52,495 bases of DNA from Halorhodospira halophila (GCF_016653405.1 NZ_NHSN01000003.1:1-52495); one strand, 5' to 3'. Numbered from the stretch's first letter, positions 34,473 through 43,978 are shown. Notes: generated by a model not told the origin, from the sequence alone. Numbers and translations: made by a program.

Positions 34473-35539
34473 TGGGCATCCAAGCCTCATTCCGGGTCGA
34501 CCGCAGCGATTTCCGCCTCGAGGCCGATCTGGTTCTCCCCGGAACCGGCGTGACCACCCTGTTCGGCCGCTCGGGGTCAGGCAAGACCACCCTGCTACGC
34601 TGCCTGGCCGGGCTGGAGCGGGTACGGCGTGGCCGCCTGGTCGTCAACGGCAGCATCTGGCAAGACGAACATAGTTTCCTGCCGGTTCACCGCAGACCGC
34701 TCGGCTACGTGTTTCAGGAACCGAGCCTCTTCCCCCACCTGAACGTGCGCGGCAACCTGCTCTACGGGCGACGGCGGACACCCGCCGGCGGCCGCCGGGA
34801 CGACCTCGACGAGATCACCGAGCTGCTCGGCCTCGCCGGGTTGCTCGAACGCCCCCCGGGTTCGCTATCCGGCGGTCAGCGCCAACGGGTCGCCATCGGA
34901 CGCGCACTGCTGGCCGCCCCCAGGCTCCTGCTCATGGACGAACCCCTGGCCTCGCTGGACACCGCCACCAGGGCCGAGATCCTGCCCTACTTCGAGCGCC
35001 TGCACCGCCACCTGCGCATCCCGATTGTCTACGTCACTCATGCCCTCGACGAGGCCGCTCGCCTGGCCGACCACATGGTTTTACTCGAATCCGGCGAGGT
35101 CCGTGCCGAAGGCCCGCTCCAGACGCTGCTGACGCAGACCGATCTGCCGCTGGCCCAGAGCGAGCACGCATCGGCGGTCCTGGAGCTGCCCGTCGCCCGG
35201 CACCACCCCGCCGATCACCTGACCGAGCTTGACGCCGGTGATGCACCGCTGTACCTGCCGCGGCTGGACGCCGCCATTGGCGAGCCGGTCCGTGTGCGTG
35301 TCCACGCCAGGGACGTCAGCATTGCCCGCACGCCACCGACCGGGGTGAGTCTGCTCAACCGTCTCCCGGCGCGCATCACGGCGATCGCCGATGACCCCAC
35401 CCCGAGCCACGCTCTGGTGCGCCTGGAGGTGGCGGGCCAGCCGCTGCTCGCCCGCATCACCCGGCGTTCCTCCGCCGAGCTGGGGCTGGCTCCGGGGGTG
35501 CCCATACACGCCATGGTCAAAGGGGTGGCCCTGCGCTGA
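34472..35539 (+). CDS. modC: Molybdate ABC transporter ATP-binding protein
   Basis: This 355-residue ATPase has Walker A 'GRSGSGKTT', Q-loop 'YVFQEPSLFPHLNV', signature 'LSGGQRQRVAIGRALL', Walker B 'RLLLMDEPLASLD' and H-loop 'VYVTHALDEA'. A C-terminal molybdate-binding TOBE (MOP) domain follows ('SLLNRLPARITAIADD'...'HAMVKGVAL'). It powers ModB. It completes a compact modABC operon. No ModE regulator or cofactor gene is adjacent, and no obvious ModE box was seen upstream of modA. Confidence 0.96.
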   Translation: MGIQASFRVDRSDFRLEADLVLPGTGVTTLFGRSGSGKTTLLRCLAGLERVRRGRLVVNGSIWQDEHSFLPVHRRPLGYVFQEPSLFPHLNVRGNLLYGRRRTPAGGRRDDLDEITELLGLAGLLERPPGSLSGGQRQRVAIGRALLAAPRLLLMDEPLASLDTATRAEILPYFERLHRHLRIPIVYVTHALDEAARLADHMVLLESGEVRAEGPLQTLLTQTDLPLAQSEHASAVLELPVARHHPADHLTELDAGDAPLYLPRLDAAIGEPVRVRVHARDVSIARTPPTGVSLLNRLPARITAIADDPTPSHALVRLEVAGQPLLARITRRSSAELGLAPGVPIHAMVKGVALR

Positions 35540-35613
35540 ACTTGCACCGCACCGGTCGACCACCATACTTGGCGCAGGATCTCAGCCCCACGCCACCCGC
35601 AGGAAGCCCGACC

Positions 35614-37821
35614 ATGCCCGCCAGCCTTCGACGGCTGCTGCTTTGCTTGCACCGCTGGATCACCCTCGCCCTTGCGCCCCTGTTCCTGGTGATCATCGTC
35701 AGCGGCGGTCTGCTGGCGCTTGAACCCGTCGTCCGGGATCTGGCCTCGGGGCCCGAGGCGGAGGATCCGATCCCGGTGTCCGAGCTACAGGCGTTCCTTG
35801 CCGAGGTGGATCCGCAGCAGCGCATCCGCACGCTGAGGCTCGAGCGCGGCGGGACCGCCGTGCTCGAATTCAGTCGCGCGGGTGAGCGCTGGCATGAGGC
35901 CTTCGACCTCGAGCAGCGCAGTTCCCTCGGCGAGCGCGACTACGCCACCACCTTCTTCCAGACCGTGCGCCACCTGCACAAGGATCTTCTGCTCGATCTG
36001 GACTGGGTGGTCGAGCTGGCCAGCTACGCGCTGTTGGTGGTGCTGATCGTCGGACCGTGGCTGGCCTGGCCGCGACTGCGCCACACCCTGACCCAGTGGC
36101 ACACGGGGGTTGGTTGGCTGACTCTGCCACTGCTGCTGCTCGTATCCGTCACCGCAGGCATGATGGCCCTGGAACTGGGTACGCCGCGACTGCCACCGAT
36201 CGACCGGGACGCCGGCCGCCTGGCGATTGGTCCAGTCCTACAACAGCTCGAGGCCGCGGAGATCTCCCATATCCAGGCCATGGAACGCTTCGAGCGGGCG
36301 GCCTGGGCGGTGACCACCGACGGTGATGGCGGGCCGCAGCAGCTGATCGTCACTGCCGAGGGGATCACCCCGGCCGGCGCCTACCCGGGGTGGATCGCCG
36401 AGCTGCACCAGGGCACCTGGGCGGGCGCTTGGTCGGGACTGATCAATCTCCTGACGGCGCTGGTGCTGCTATTCCTGTTTGTCACGGGCATCTGGCTCTG
36501 GACTCGACGCCGGCTGGGCGGGCGCCGCCGGGGGGATGCCGGAGCCGACCTGCTCATCGCCCACGCCAGTCAGACCGGCACGGCAGCTCACCTGGCCCGG
36601 GAGACAGCGCGCGCACTGCGCCTCGGCGGCGCCCGGATCGAAGAGGCTTCGCTGTCGGCCTTGGACCCCAAGGCGCTTGAGGCCTATCGATACACGCTAC
36701 TCATCGCCTCGACCTGCGGTGACGGTGACATGCCAGACCCAGGGCGGGCCTTCGTCGCCGCCCTGGACCGTGCGCAGCTGCCCCGCACGCGGTTCGCCCT
36801 GCTTGCCCTGGGGGACTCCAGCTACCGACACTTCTGCGCCGCCGGAGAAACCCTGCGTGCGGGACTGCGCCGCGCCGGGGCCGAAGAGGTACTGCCCATG
36901 GCCCGCGCCGATGGCGCACCCGAGGCCACCTGGCGAATCTGGCTCGGCGAAGTGGCCGAATTGCTTGGCGTGGAGGCCGGCGCGACCGGGCCAATCCCAA
37001 GCGATCAACCCGTCCATCTGACCCTGCGCGAACGCCGGCAGCTCAACGATCCCGAGGATCCGATCACCCAGGAGGTATGGGGGCTGACCCTGGAGAGCGA
37101 TACCCCGCTGGCTTACCGGCCCGGAGATCTCCTGCTCGTGCGTCCTGGCGAGGGCGAGCCGGCCCGCCCCTACTCCATCGGCAGCACCCCCCTCGACGCC
37201 CCGCACCGCCTTGAGCTTACCGTCGCCGTGACCAGCCGCACCGACGCCGACGGGCACGTCCGCCCGGGCAAGGCATCCAGCCTCCTGGCGAGGCGCCTGC
37301 AGCTCGGCGACACGATCACCGCCTCACTGCGCACCCACCGCCGCCTGCAGCCGCCGGATGACCCGCAGCAACCGATGATCCTGATTGCCGCCGGCTGCGG
37401 CATTGCGCCGTTCGTCGGCTTCATCGCCGAGCGCGCCGCCCGGGCCGATCGCGGTCCGATCTGGCTGATCTTCGGCAATCGGCGTCGGCAGGGCGATTTC
37501 TTTCACGCCGAGCGCCTGCTTCAATGGCGCGAACAGGGGGTGCTGACACGGCTCGATCTGGCGTTCTCCCGTGATCCCAATGACGGCGGCTACGTTCAGG
37601 ACCGGATCAGCGAGGCGGGAGCGACAATCGTCGACTGGATGCTTAACCGGGATGCCCGTATTTACGCCTGCGGACGGCGCAGCACCATCGGTACCGCAGT
37701 GCCGCTAGCGCTGACCGAAGCGCTGCGCCGGTACGCGGATCCGGACCGCCGGGAACCGGCCGAGTCCTTGGTACGGCGCTGGCAGACCGAAGGCCGACTG
37801 CGTCTCGACGTGATCGACTGA
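35614..37821 (+). CDS. Membrane PepSY-TM / flavodoxin / ferredoxin-NADP reductase fusion
   Basis: This 735-residue protein joins a PepSY-associated membrane module (helices near 15-36, 133-152, 165-185 and 272-297; histidines H13, H120, H122, H163 and H265 could carry heme) to a flavodoxin domain (about 312-460, 'IAHASQTGTAAHLAR', 'LGDSSYRHFC') and an FAD/NADPH reductase domain (about 495-735, 'ARPYSIGSTPL', 'AAGCGIAPFVGFI', 'YACGR'). The layout implies NADPH to FAD to FMN to membrane electron flow, as in CysJ-like diflavin reductases, ending on an extracytoplasmic acceptor such as ferric chelates. The acceptor is unknown. ATG 35614 has AGGA upstream. It lies 74 bases after modC. Confidence 0.9.
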   Translation: MPASLRRLLLCLHRWITLALAPLFLVIIVSGGLLALEPVVRDLASGPEAEDPIPVSELQAFLAEVDPQQRIRTLRLERGGTAVLEFSRAGERWHEAFDLEQRSSLGERDYATTFFQTVRHLHKDLLLDLDWVVELASYALLVVLIVGPWLAWPRLRHTLTQWHTGVGWLTLPLLLLVSVTAGMMALELGTPRLPPIDRDAGRLAIGPVLQQLEAAEISHIQAMERFERAAWAVTTDGDGGPQQLIVTAEGITPAGAYPGWIAELHQGTWAGAWSGLINLLTALVLLFLFVTGIWLWTRRRLGGRRRGDAGADLLIAHASQTGTAAHLARETARALRLGGARIEEASLSALDPKALEAYRYTLLIASTCGDGDMPDPGRAFVAALDRAQLPRTRFALLALGDSSYRHFCAAGETLRAGLRRAGAEEVLPMARADGAPEATWRIWLGEVAELLGVEAGATGPIPSDQPVHLTLRERRQLNDPEDPITQEVWGLTLESDTPLAYRPGDLLLVRPGEGEPARPYSIGSTPLDAPHRLELTVAVTSRTDADGHVRPGKASSLLARRLQLGDTITASLRTHRRLQPPDDPQQPMILIAAGCGIAPFVGFIAERAARADRGPIWLIFGNRRRQGDFFHAERLLQWREQGVLTRLDLAFSRDPNDGGYVQDRISEAGATIVDWMLNRDARIYACGRRSTIGTAVPLALTEALRRYADPDRREPAESLVRRWQTEGRLRLDVID

Positions 37822-37825
37822 CCCC

Positions 37826-38707
37826 ATGGAACAGCGCCCCTTCACCAGCCGAACCGCGGAGACCGCCGCCGCACTGCGCGTCTGGCACACCCGCCTCGAC
37901 GATCCCCCGGCGATCTTCGACGATCGGGCGGTCCTCCCCCTACTCAGCAGCGGGATCCGTCGACTGGTCCAGCCACCCCCCCCGCTGCTGGCCATGCAGT
38001 GGCGGGCGCTGGAAAGCGCCCACCCGGAACTCGCCGCCCTGCGCGGCCAGACGGTCACGCGGGCGCGCTTCGCCGAGGACGCCCTGGACGCCGCCCTGGA
38101 GAAAGGTCACCGGCAGATCGTGCTACTCGGCGCCGGGCTGGACACCACCGCCCTCCGCCGCCCGGATATCCTCGCGCAGGCGCAACTGCTGGAAGTGGAC
38201 CAGCCCGCCACGCAGTGGTGGAAGCGCTCGCTCCTGCCCGCCGAGGTGGCCAACCGGATGCGCTTCGCAGCGGTGGACTTTGCCCGCGATCGCCTGGCTG
38301 AGCGCCTCATGGATGCCGGAATCGATCCCGATACCCCCCTTTTCGCCAATTGGCTGGGCTGCACCTACTACCTGCCCCGGACGGCCATCGGCACCACGCT
38401 TCAGGGCCTGGCGGAGGTCGCCGCCCCGGGTAGCGAATTGATCGCCGACTACTGGCTGCCCTCGGAGAACGTGGCCTGGCGTCCGCGCATGCTCTTGCAC
38501 GGCGTAGCGCTGGCACTGCACACGCAGCAGGAACCCCTGCGCGGCCTGCTGCCGGCGGAGACCATGCACCGGCTGGCCACAGACGCCGGCTGGCAGATCG
38601 CCGAAGAGCTGGATGCCCCGGCACTCCAGGCACGTTGGCTGGCCGGCCGGCGTGACTCGCTCTCGGTCCCGGCATTCGCCCGCTGCCTGCGCCTGGTGCG
38701 CAGCTGA
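37826..38707 (+). CDS. TIGR00027 family SAM-dependent methyltransferase (LCMT-like)
   Basis: This 293-residue protein has the SAM-binding motif 'IVLLGAGLDTTALRRP' and 'LLEVDQPATQWWKR', typical of the leucine carboxyl methyltransferase/TIGR00027 group, and a later 'NWLGCTYYLPRTAIGTTLQGLAE' matching 'EGV..YL' of the family. The methyl acceptor is unknown. It follows the diflavin fusion gene by 4 bases, so they are almost certainly co-transcribed. The ATG at 37826 is close to the preceding stop. Confidence 0.88.
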   Translation: MEQRPFTSRTAETAAALRVWHTRLDDPPAIFDDRAVLPLLSSGIRRLVQPPPPLLAMQWRALESAHPELAALRGQTVTRARFAEDALDAALEKGHRQIVLLGAGLDTTALRRPDILAQAQLLEVDQPATQWWKRSLLPAEVANRMRFAAVDFARDRLAERLMDAGIDPDTPLFANWLGCTYYLPRTAIGTTLQGLAEVAAPGSELIADYWLPSENVAWRPRMLLHGVALALHTQQEPLRGLLPAETMHRLATDAGWQIAEELDAPALQARWLAGRRDSLSVPAFARCLRLVRS

Positions 38708-38717
38708 CCCCGGGGCG

Positions 38718-39794
38718 TTACCGCCGCTCGCGCAGCAACGGCTCGAGCTCCTCCACCGCCCGCTCCCAGTAGTCCACATCGGCCCGATACCAATCCCCCT
38801 CCGGCGTCCGGCAGCTGGCGTACTGGAACGGGGGCGGCACCTGGGCGATCCGAAAGCGCAGGTCGGCAAAAATGGCGCAGGCATCGCCCTCGTAATCGAC
38901 CACCTTGCGCAGATACGGCAGCGCGGCGAAGCGCCGGAACTCGGCAAATTCCGGGCGCCACCAGGCCACCTCGGCGAATTCGCGCCAGCCACCGTCGCCG
39001 AAACGCGGCAGAGGCTCCCACTCCAGCGCATGCGGCGGCCGAAATGTCTGCCAGTGCCGAGCCAGCAGGCCGGCGTCCTCATCCACCGGTCGCTCCTGCG
39101 CCCGGAACCCGAGGTGAGCCGACCAGTAGGCGTCGTCGCCCTCGATGAACAACCGCCAGTTCAGCGGCGACAGCGGCTGTGCCATGGCGTGCACCCGGGC
39201 CCCGTGCATGCCCCGTTCCCGCGCCTCATCCCGGGCGTATTCGAGCGCGTGCACCTTGGCCACCGACTGAACCGCGATCACCCCACCGGCAGCGGCAAGC
39301 CCGACCGCCGCCCACAAACGCCCGCCGTAGCGCCAGGTCAGCAGCAGGCCGAGCAGCAGCGAGCCGGTGACCCAAGGATCCAGGATGAAAGTCACCGGGA
39401 AGGCAAAGGTCTCCCGCGAAAAGGGTGCCAGGAGCTGGGTCCCGTAGTTAGTGATCCAGTCGCCGAAGATATGGATGCCGATGCCCAGGGCGAAGATAAC
39501 CGCACCATCGCGCCAGTCCCGCTGCTCGGGCCACAGACGCGCCGTCACCCAGCCCAGCACGATCGCCCAGAGGGGGAGCATCAGCAGCGAGTGGGTCTCG
39601 CCCCGGTGGAGGTTGTAGTAGACCAGCGAGTCGGCGATTACCAGCCCCAGGAACCAGTCCACATCCGGGAACAGACCCGCAACAGCGCCAAGCCAGGTGC
39701 GTTCGCGCAAGGAGAAACGCGGCGCAGCGCAGCATCGCGGCGCCACCAATCGGTTGAGCAGGGCGCCACTGGCCGCATGGGTGACGGGATCCAT
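38718..39794 (-). CDS. DUF457/YdjM-type membrane-bound metal-dependent hydrolase
   Basis: This 358-residue protein starts 'MDPVTHAASGALLNRL' (conserved 'D..tH...g' metal ligands), then 'AGLFPDVDWFL', 'HRGETHSLLMLPL' and 'IHIFGDWITNYGTQLLAPFSRETF', the hallmark motifs of the YdjM/DUF457 family. Several membrane helices are followed by a soluble C-terminal domain of about 150 residues. The substrate is unknown. It is convergent with the methyltransferase gene and divergent from the DUF418 gene. Confidence 0.9.
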   Translation of the reverse strand: MDPVTHAASGALLNRLVAPRCCAAPRFSLRERTWLGAVAGLFPDVDWFLGLVIADSLVYYNLHRGETHSLLMLPLWAIVLGWVTARLWPEQRDWRDGAVIFALGIGIHIFGDWITNYGTQLLAPFSRETFAFPVTFILDPWVTGSLLLGLLLTWRYGGRLWAAVGLAAAGGVIAVQSVAKVHALEYARDEARERGMHGARVHAMAQPLSPLNWRLFIEGDDAYWSAHLGFRAQERPVDEDAGLLARHWQTFRPPHALEWEPLPRFGDGGWREFAEVAWWRPEFAEFRRFAALPYLRKVVDYEGDACAIFADLRFRIAQVPPPFQYASCRTPEGDWYRADVDYWERAVEELEPLLRERR

Positions 39795-39887
39795 CCCGAC
39801 AAGGTGCCAGCACGCCGATTTCAAACACAAATGGATGCTTTATCCTGTCGGTCCAATGCACCACCGGGGGGCATACCGCAAGGGCCT

Positions 39888-41123
39888 ATGGGCACCGGAC
39901 AACGCCTGGAAAGTCTCGACACCGTCCGTGGGGCGGCGGTGCTGGGCATCCTGGTCATCAACATCCAGCTCTTCGCCATGCCGGTGGCCGGGCTGCTGAG
40001 TCCGACCCTGCTTGGCGGCTTCGAGGGTTGGGATTACGCCGTCTGGGCTGTCGGCCACGTCTTCTTTGAAGGCAAGTTCATCGCCCTGTTCGCCGCCCTG
40101 TTCGGCGCCGGCACCGTTTTGCTCGCCGAGCGCCACCGCGCCGCCGGCATCAACCCGTGGATCGTCCACCGCCGGCGCATGCTCGCCCTGGCTGCCATCG
40201 GGCTGGCCCATGGGATCCTTCTGTGGATGGGCGATATCCTGCTCATCTACGCCGTCATGGGCCTGCTCGCTTTCCTGTTCATCGATCGCACACCCCGCGC
40301 GCTCATGGCCTGGGGCGTCACCCTCTATACCCTGCCCATACTCCTGACCATGGCCGCCGGCTGGGGGCTGACCCTGCTGCCCACCGCCGGGTTCATCAAG
40401 CTGGCCTCTGCTTCGCCGTCGGTCCACGAGGAGATCACCGCGGCCATCGAGGCCTACCAGGGCGGGTGGCTGACCCAGATGGAGCAGCGCCTGCCCGAAG
40501 CCTTCACCCGCTATCTGATCGGCACCCCAGCGCGCCTTGGCTGGCTGACCCTCGGCTGCATGCTGATCGGCATGGCGGCCTACAGGAGCGGGTTCCTGAC
40601 CGGCGCCTGGAGCCAGCAGGCCTATGCACGCATCGCACGATACGGCCTGGGGATCGGTGTGCCGCTGAGCATCCTCGGGATCGCCTACCGCGAGTGGCGC
40701 GACTGGGAGCTGCTCAGCGGCTTCTTCTTCAGCACCCAGCTTAACCAGTTGGCCGTACCCCTGATCGCCGCCGGTTGGGCCGCGCTGATCATCCTGGCCT
40801 GCCAGCGTGGCTGGCTTGGCTTCCTGCACGGGCCGATCACCGCCGTTGGGCGAACGGCCCTGAGCAGTTACCTGCTGCAGTCCCTGCTGTGTACCCTGAT
40901 CTTCTACGGCCACGGACTGGGGCTCTACGGCGAGGTCGACCGCCCGGCTCAACTGCTGGTGGTTCTCGGCCTTTGGGGGATCCTGCTGATCGCAGCCCCC
41001 CTATGGCTGCGGATGTTCCGCATGGGACCGGCCGAGTGGCTCCTCCGCCAGGCTACGCGGATACCCGGACCCGTACCAATGCTGCCGCCCGTCCGCCGGC
41101 CGCGGCGCCCCGGGGCCGGCTGA
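39888..41123 (+). CDS. DUF418 family membrane protein
   Basis: This 411-residue polytopic protein opens 'RLESLDTVRGAAVLGILVINIQLFA' and 'EGKFIALFAALFGAGTVLL', characteristic of the YeiB/DUF418 family, and ends with the DUF418 block 'GRTALSSYLLQSLLCTLIFYGHGLGLYG'. Members are acyltransferase-like membrane proteins, mostly of unknown role. ATG 39888 has a weak CAAGGG site; ATG 39831 would add 19 residues without conserved features. It shares a 93-base gap with the divergent hydrolase gene. Confidence 0.92.
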   Translation: MGTGQRLESLDTVRGAAVLGILVINIQLFAMPVAGLLSPTLLGGFEGWDYAVWAVGHVFFEGKFIALFAALFGAGTVLLAERHRAAGINPWIVHRRRMLALAAIGLAHGILLWMGDILLIYAVMGLLAFLFIDRTPRALMAWGVTLYTLPILLTMAAGWGLTLLPTAGFIKLASASPSVHEEITAAIEAYQGGWLTQMEQRLPEAFTRYLIGTPARLGWLTLGCMLIGMAAYRSGFLTGAWSQQAYARIARYGLGIGVPLSILGIAYREWRDWELLSGFFFSTQLNQLAVPLIAAGWAALIILACQRGWLGFLHGPITAVGRTALSSYLLQSLLCTLIFYGHGLGLYGEVDRPAQLLVVLGLWGILLIAAPLWLRMFRMGPAEWLLRQATRIPGPVPMLPPVRRPRRPGAG

Positions 41124-41156
41124 GAACACCCGCATCCCGCAAACCGGAGGTGGACC

Positions 41157-41354
41157 ATGAAGGTAACCATCGAAGTGGACCTGACCCCGCAGGAGGCCCA
41201 GGAGTTGATGGCCGGCTCGGCGGAGTCGGCCCTGGCCTTCCAGCAGCAGTTCCTCGAGGCGGTCTCCCAGGAGGTGGCCCGCCAGCTGACCCGGCAGTGG
41301 GAGCATTGGCCCCGGCCACCATGGGCCCAGACGCCGGAGAGCGGCAGGGAATAG
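41157..41354 (+). CDS. DUF6489 family small protein
   Basis: This 65-residue protein has the DUF6489 start 'MKVTIEVDLTPQEAQELMAG' followed by a helix 'QQQFLEAVSQEVARQL' and a Trp/Pro-rich tail. The ribosome site GGAGG is strong. It lies 33 bases after the DUF418 gene. Related proteins often accompany phasin- or PHA-linked genes, but no such genes are here. Function is unknown. Confidence 0.82.
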   Translation: MKVTIEVDLTPQEAQELMAGSAESALAFQQQFLEAVSQEVARQLTRQWEHWPRPPWAQTPESGRE

Positions 41355-41436
41355 CACCGGGGCCCGGGCGTCCGGGCGGAAAGCGCGCGACACAGCGTCC
41401 ATACTGAAGGCCGTGGACTTGATCAGGGAGGGTCCC

Positions 41437-42513
41437 ATGGCCACGCAGACCCCGAAACGCATCGACCTGGCGCTTCAGGGCGGCGGCGCCCACGGCGCGC
41501 TGACCTGGGGCGTGCTTGAGCGCATCCTCGAAGATGAGCGCCTAGAGATCGACAGCATCAGCGGGACCAGCGCCGGAGCCATGAACGCCGCGGTCGTCGC
41601 CGACGGGCTGCAGCGCGGCGGCCGTGAACAGGCCCGAGCGGGGCTACACCGATTCTGGTCGTCGGTGAGCGAGGCTGCCCGTTTCTCACCGATCCAGCGC
41701 AGCCCCTGGGACCGTCTCCTCGGCAACTACAGCCTAGACTACTCCCCAGGCTACCTGTTCTTTGAAAACCTCACCCAGCTCCTCCACCCGGCCCAGCTCA
41801 ATCCCTTCGGGATCAACCCGCTGCGCGACCTGATCGCCACTCAGGTCGATTTCGACCAGGTCAACGCCTGCCGCAAGGTCAAGGTGTACGTCACCGCCAC
41901 CCACGTGCGCACCGGTCGGGCCCACATCTTCCGCCAGCCGCACCTGTCGGCGGATGCGGTGATGGCCTCGGCCTGCCTGCCCTTCATGTTTAACGCCGTC
42001 ACCATCGACGGCGAGGCGTACTGGGATGGCGGCTACAGCGGCAACCCCGCCCTCTACCCGCTGGTCGATGACCCGAGCTGCCAGGACCTGATCGTTGTGC
42101 AGATCAACCCCATGGCCCGCCAGCAGCTGCCCACTACCGCCCGGGAGGTGCTCAACCGGATCAACGAGATCACCTTTAACTCGGCGCTGATCAAGGAGCT
42201 GCGCTCGATTCATCTGCTTCACCAGTTGATCGAGGCCGAGGATCTCCAGCTCGAGCGCTACCGCGCCATGCGCCTGCACCTGATCCACGCCGAGCACGAG
42301 GTCGAAGCGCTGAGTGCCTCAAGCAAGCTCAATGCCGAGTGGCCCTTCCTCACGCGCCTGCGTGATCAGGGCTACGGCTGGGCGGATGCCTGGCTGGACC
42401 AACACTTCGATGACCTGGGCGTGCGCTCGACCTTCGACCTGGACGAGCTCTTCGCCGACGCCTTTCGGCCGGTACACCCCGAGGAGGAACCCCGCATCGA
42501 GGGCACCCGCTGA
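41437..42513 (+). CDS. Patatin-like phospholipase
   Basis: This 358-residue protein has the oxyanion loop 'LALQGGGAHGALTWGVL', the nucleophile 'GTSAGAMNA', and the catalytic Asp in 'DGGYSGNPAL', all intact. It should act as a lipid acyl hydrolase; the C-terminal half ('RLHLIHAEHEVEALSASSKLNAEW') is common in the bacterial group. ATG 41437 has an AGGGAGG site. The TGA overlaps the ATG of the gntP remnant, suggesting the pair was once an operon. Confidence 0.94.
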   Translation: MATQTPKRIDLALQGGGAHGALTWGVLERILEDERLEIDSISGTSAGAMNAAVVADGLQRGGREQARAGLHRFWSSVSEAARFSPIQRSPWDRLLGNYSLDYSPGYLFFENLTQLLHPAQLNPFGINPLRDLIATQVDFDQVNACRKVKVYVTATHVRTGRAHIFRQPHLSADAVMASACLPFMFNAVTIDGEAYWDGGYSGNPALYPLVDDPSCQDLIVVQINPMARQQLPTTAREVLNRINEITFNSALIKELRSIHLLHQLIEAEDLQLERYRAMRLHLIHAEHEVEALSASSKLNAEWPFLTRLRDQGYGWADAWLDQHFDDLGVRSTFDLDELFADAFRPVHPEEEPRIEGTR

Positions 42514-43023
42514 TGATCGAAATCGCGGCCATCCTGATCGCGCTGGTGCTGCTGATCTATCTCGCCTAACGCCTCGCTGCTGCCCATCTTCAATACCGCC
42601 AGCCTGGTGGGCTTCGGCACGGTCATCGCCTCACTGGCCGCCTTCGAGACGATCAGCGGCTGGGTGACCGCCATCGGCGGCGACAACCCGCTGATCTCAC
42701 TGGCCGTCGCCGTCAACGTCCTCGCCGGCATGACCGGCTCCGCCTCCGGCGGAATGAGCATCGCGCTGGCCACACTCGGTGACAGCTATCTGGCCATGGG
42801 CCAGGCGGCGGGGATCTCACCGGAGCTGATGCACCGCGTCACCGCAGTGGCCACCGGAGGGCTCGACGCCCTGCCCCACAACGGCGCGGTGATTACGCTG
42901 CTCTCCATCTGCGGACTGACCCACCGCCAGGCCTACCTAGACATCGCCGTAGTGGCGATGCTGGTTCCCCTGATCGCGCTGGTCTTCCTCATCACGGTGG
43001 GTTCGATTTTTGGCACCTTTTAG
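42513..43023 (+). pseudogene. GntP family permease remnant with internal deletion
   Basis: An ATG at 42513 encodes a GntP-style N-terminus ('MIEIAAILIALVLLIYLA') and stops at TAA 42567. In another frame, from 42568, the sequence resumes with 'NASLLPIFNTASLVGFGTVIASLAAF' and runs to 43023 with 'AGMTGSASGGMSIAL', 'GGLDALPHNGAVITLL' and the last membrane helices of GntP transporters. Roughly 270 central residues are missing and the frame shifts at the junction. A functional gluconate/H+ symporter cannot be made. The last 138-150 codons still look open, so decay may be recent. Confidence 0.85.
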
Positions 43024-43065
43024 ACGCCCTGTACGGCACCCCGGCAACGCCGGGCCAAGAGGCGA

Positions 43066-43902
43066 TCAGCGCCGCGCCACCCGTGGGCCCTGATCGCCGC
43101 CGCCAGAACCAAGCCGATGCTCGCCGTCGGCCTTTTCCGCCTTGCGCTCCTGCAGGCGCTGGTACCAGAGGGTATCGCGGTGGCTGTCCACCTCGAGCTG
43201 CTGTCGCAGCTGCTCGACCAGTTGGCTGGTGTCTTCGGACAGGGTCCCGTAGCGCTCCTGCCACTGCTCCAGGGCCTCCCGAAAACGGCCGTAAGCCTCC
43301 AGCGGGTCACTGGGGCGCTCGGCCTTATGCTCATCCACCCGCTCGGCCTGGGCGCGTGCGCTCGCAGTCAGCGCCCCGCCACTCTGCCGATCGGCGTAAT
43401 CGACCAACAGCGCCGCCTCGCGCCGACGCAGGGGACGCCCCTGCTCGACCACCCGTTCGCGGTAGATGCGACACGGCCGGCTGTGGAGACACGCCTCGCG
43501 CACCCCGAGCAGATCCTGGGCACGATCGGCCAGCTCGTCACGCTCTGCCTCCAACCGACGCAGCTCCTGCCCCCGACCCAGGGTCCACGCGGCAAAGATC
43601 AGACCACCGGCCAGCACGCCCAGGGCCAACACGCCCCAGGCGAGCAGGGGCACACCGGGTGGCGCCAGCCAGGCAGCCAGGGTCACGCCCAGCAACAACA
43701 GGGGGACCGCAATCAATGCCCAGCGAGCCTGGCGCTCCAGGGCCTGGTGCTCCGGCTCGCGGTCCGAGGCCAGACGGCGGAAGGTATCCAGCAGCGAGCG
43801 GTCGCGCACGCCGGCCAGAAAGCGGTTCATATCATGGAGTTCGGGCGGGGTTGCCCGCTCGATGAGCCCGTCGTGGAAGAGCTGCGGCGATTTGCGAGAC
43901 AC
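43066..43902 (-). CDS. Hypothetical two-TM protein with C-terminal coiled coil
   Basis: This 278-residue protein has an N-terminal helical part, two membrane helices ('WALIAVPLLLLGVTLAAWLA', 'LAWGVLALGVLAGGLIFAAW'), then a charged cytoplasmic helix ('ELRRLEAERDELADRAQDLLGV'), a short segment with two cysteines ('ACLHSRPC') and a long Glu/Arg-rich coiled coil. No family is recognised. GTG 43902 is chosen because GGAGG lies 6 bases upstream; ATG 43830 inside the frame is less likely. It is downstream of a strong hairpin and a small gene in the same orientation. Confidence 0.7.
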   Translation of the reverse strand: MSRKSPQLFHDGLIERATPPELHDMNRFLAGVRDRSLLDTFRRLASDREPEHQALERQARWALIAVPLLLLGVTLAAWLAPPGVPLLAWGVLALGVLAGGLIFAAWTLGRGQELRRLEAERDELADRAQDLLGVREACLHSRPCRIYRERVVEQGRPLRRREAALLVDYADRQSGGALTASARAQAERVDEHKAERPSDPLEAYGRFREALEQWQERYGTLSEDTSQLVEQLRQQLEVDSHRDTLWYQRLQERKAEKADGEHRLGSGGGDQGPRVARR

Positions 43903-43978
43903 CCGGACCTCCACAGAATGGCCCGCGTCAGGGTGCGTGGACGGGCAATGGCGGGTTAGGGACAGACAAGCTGTCACC

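Noticed and set aside
38613-39887. Upstream extension of the DUF418 frame (425 codons)
   Set aside because: It runs antisense through the DUF457 hydrolase gene with no domain content; the DUF418 homology starts at 39888.
39840-40952. 370-codon open frame on the minus strand
   Set aside because: It is antisense to the DUF418 membrane helices; the Gln/Gly/Asp-rich sequence is typical of a shadow frame.
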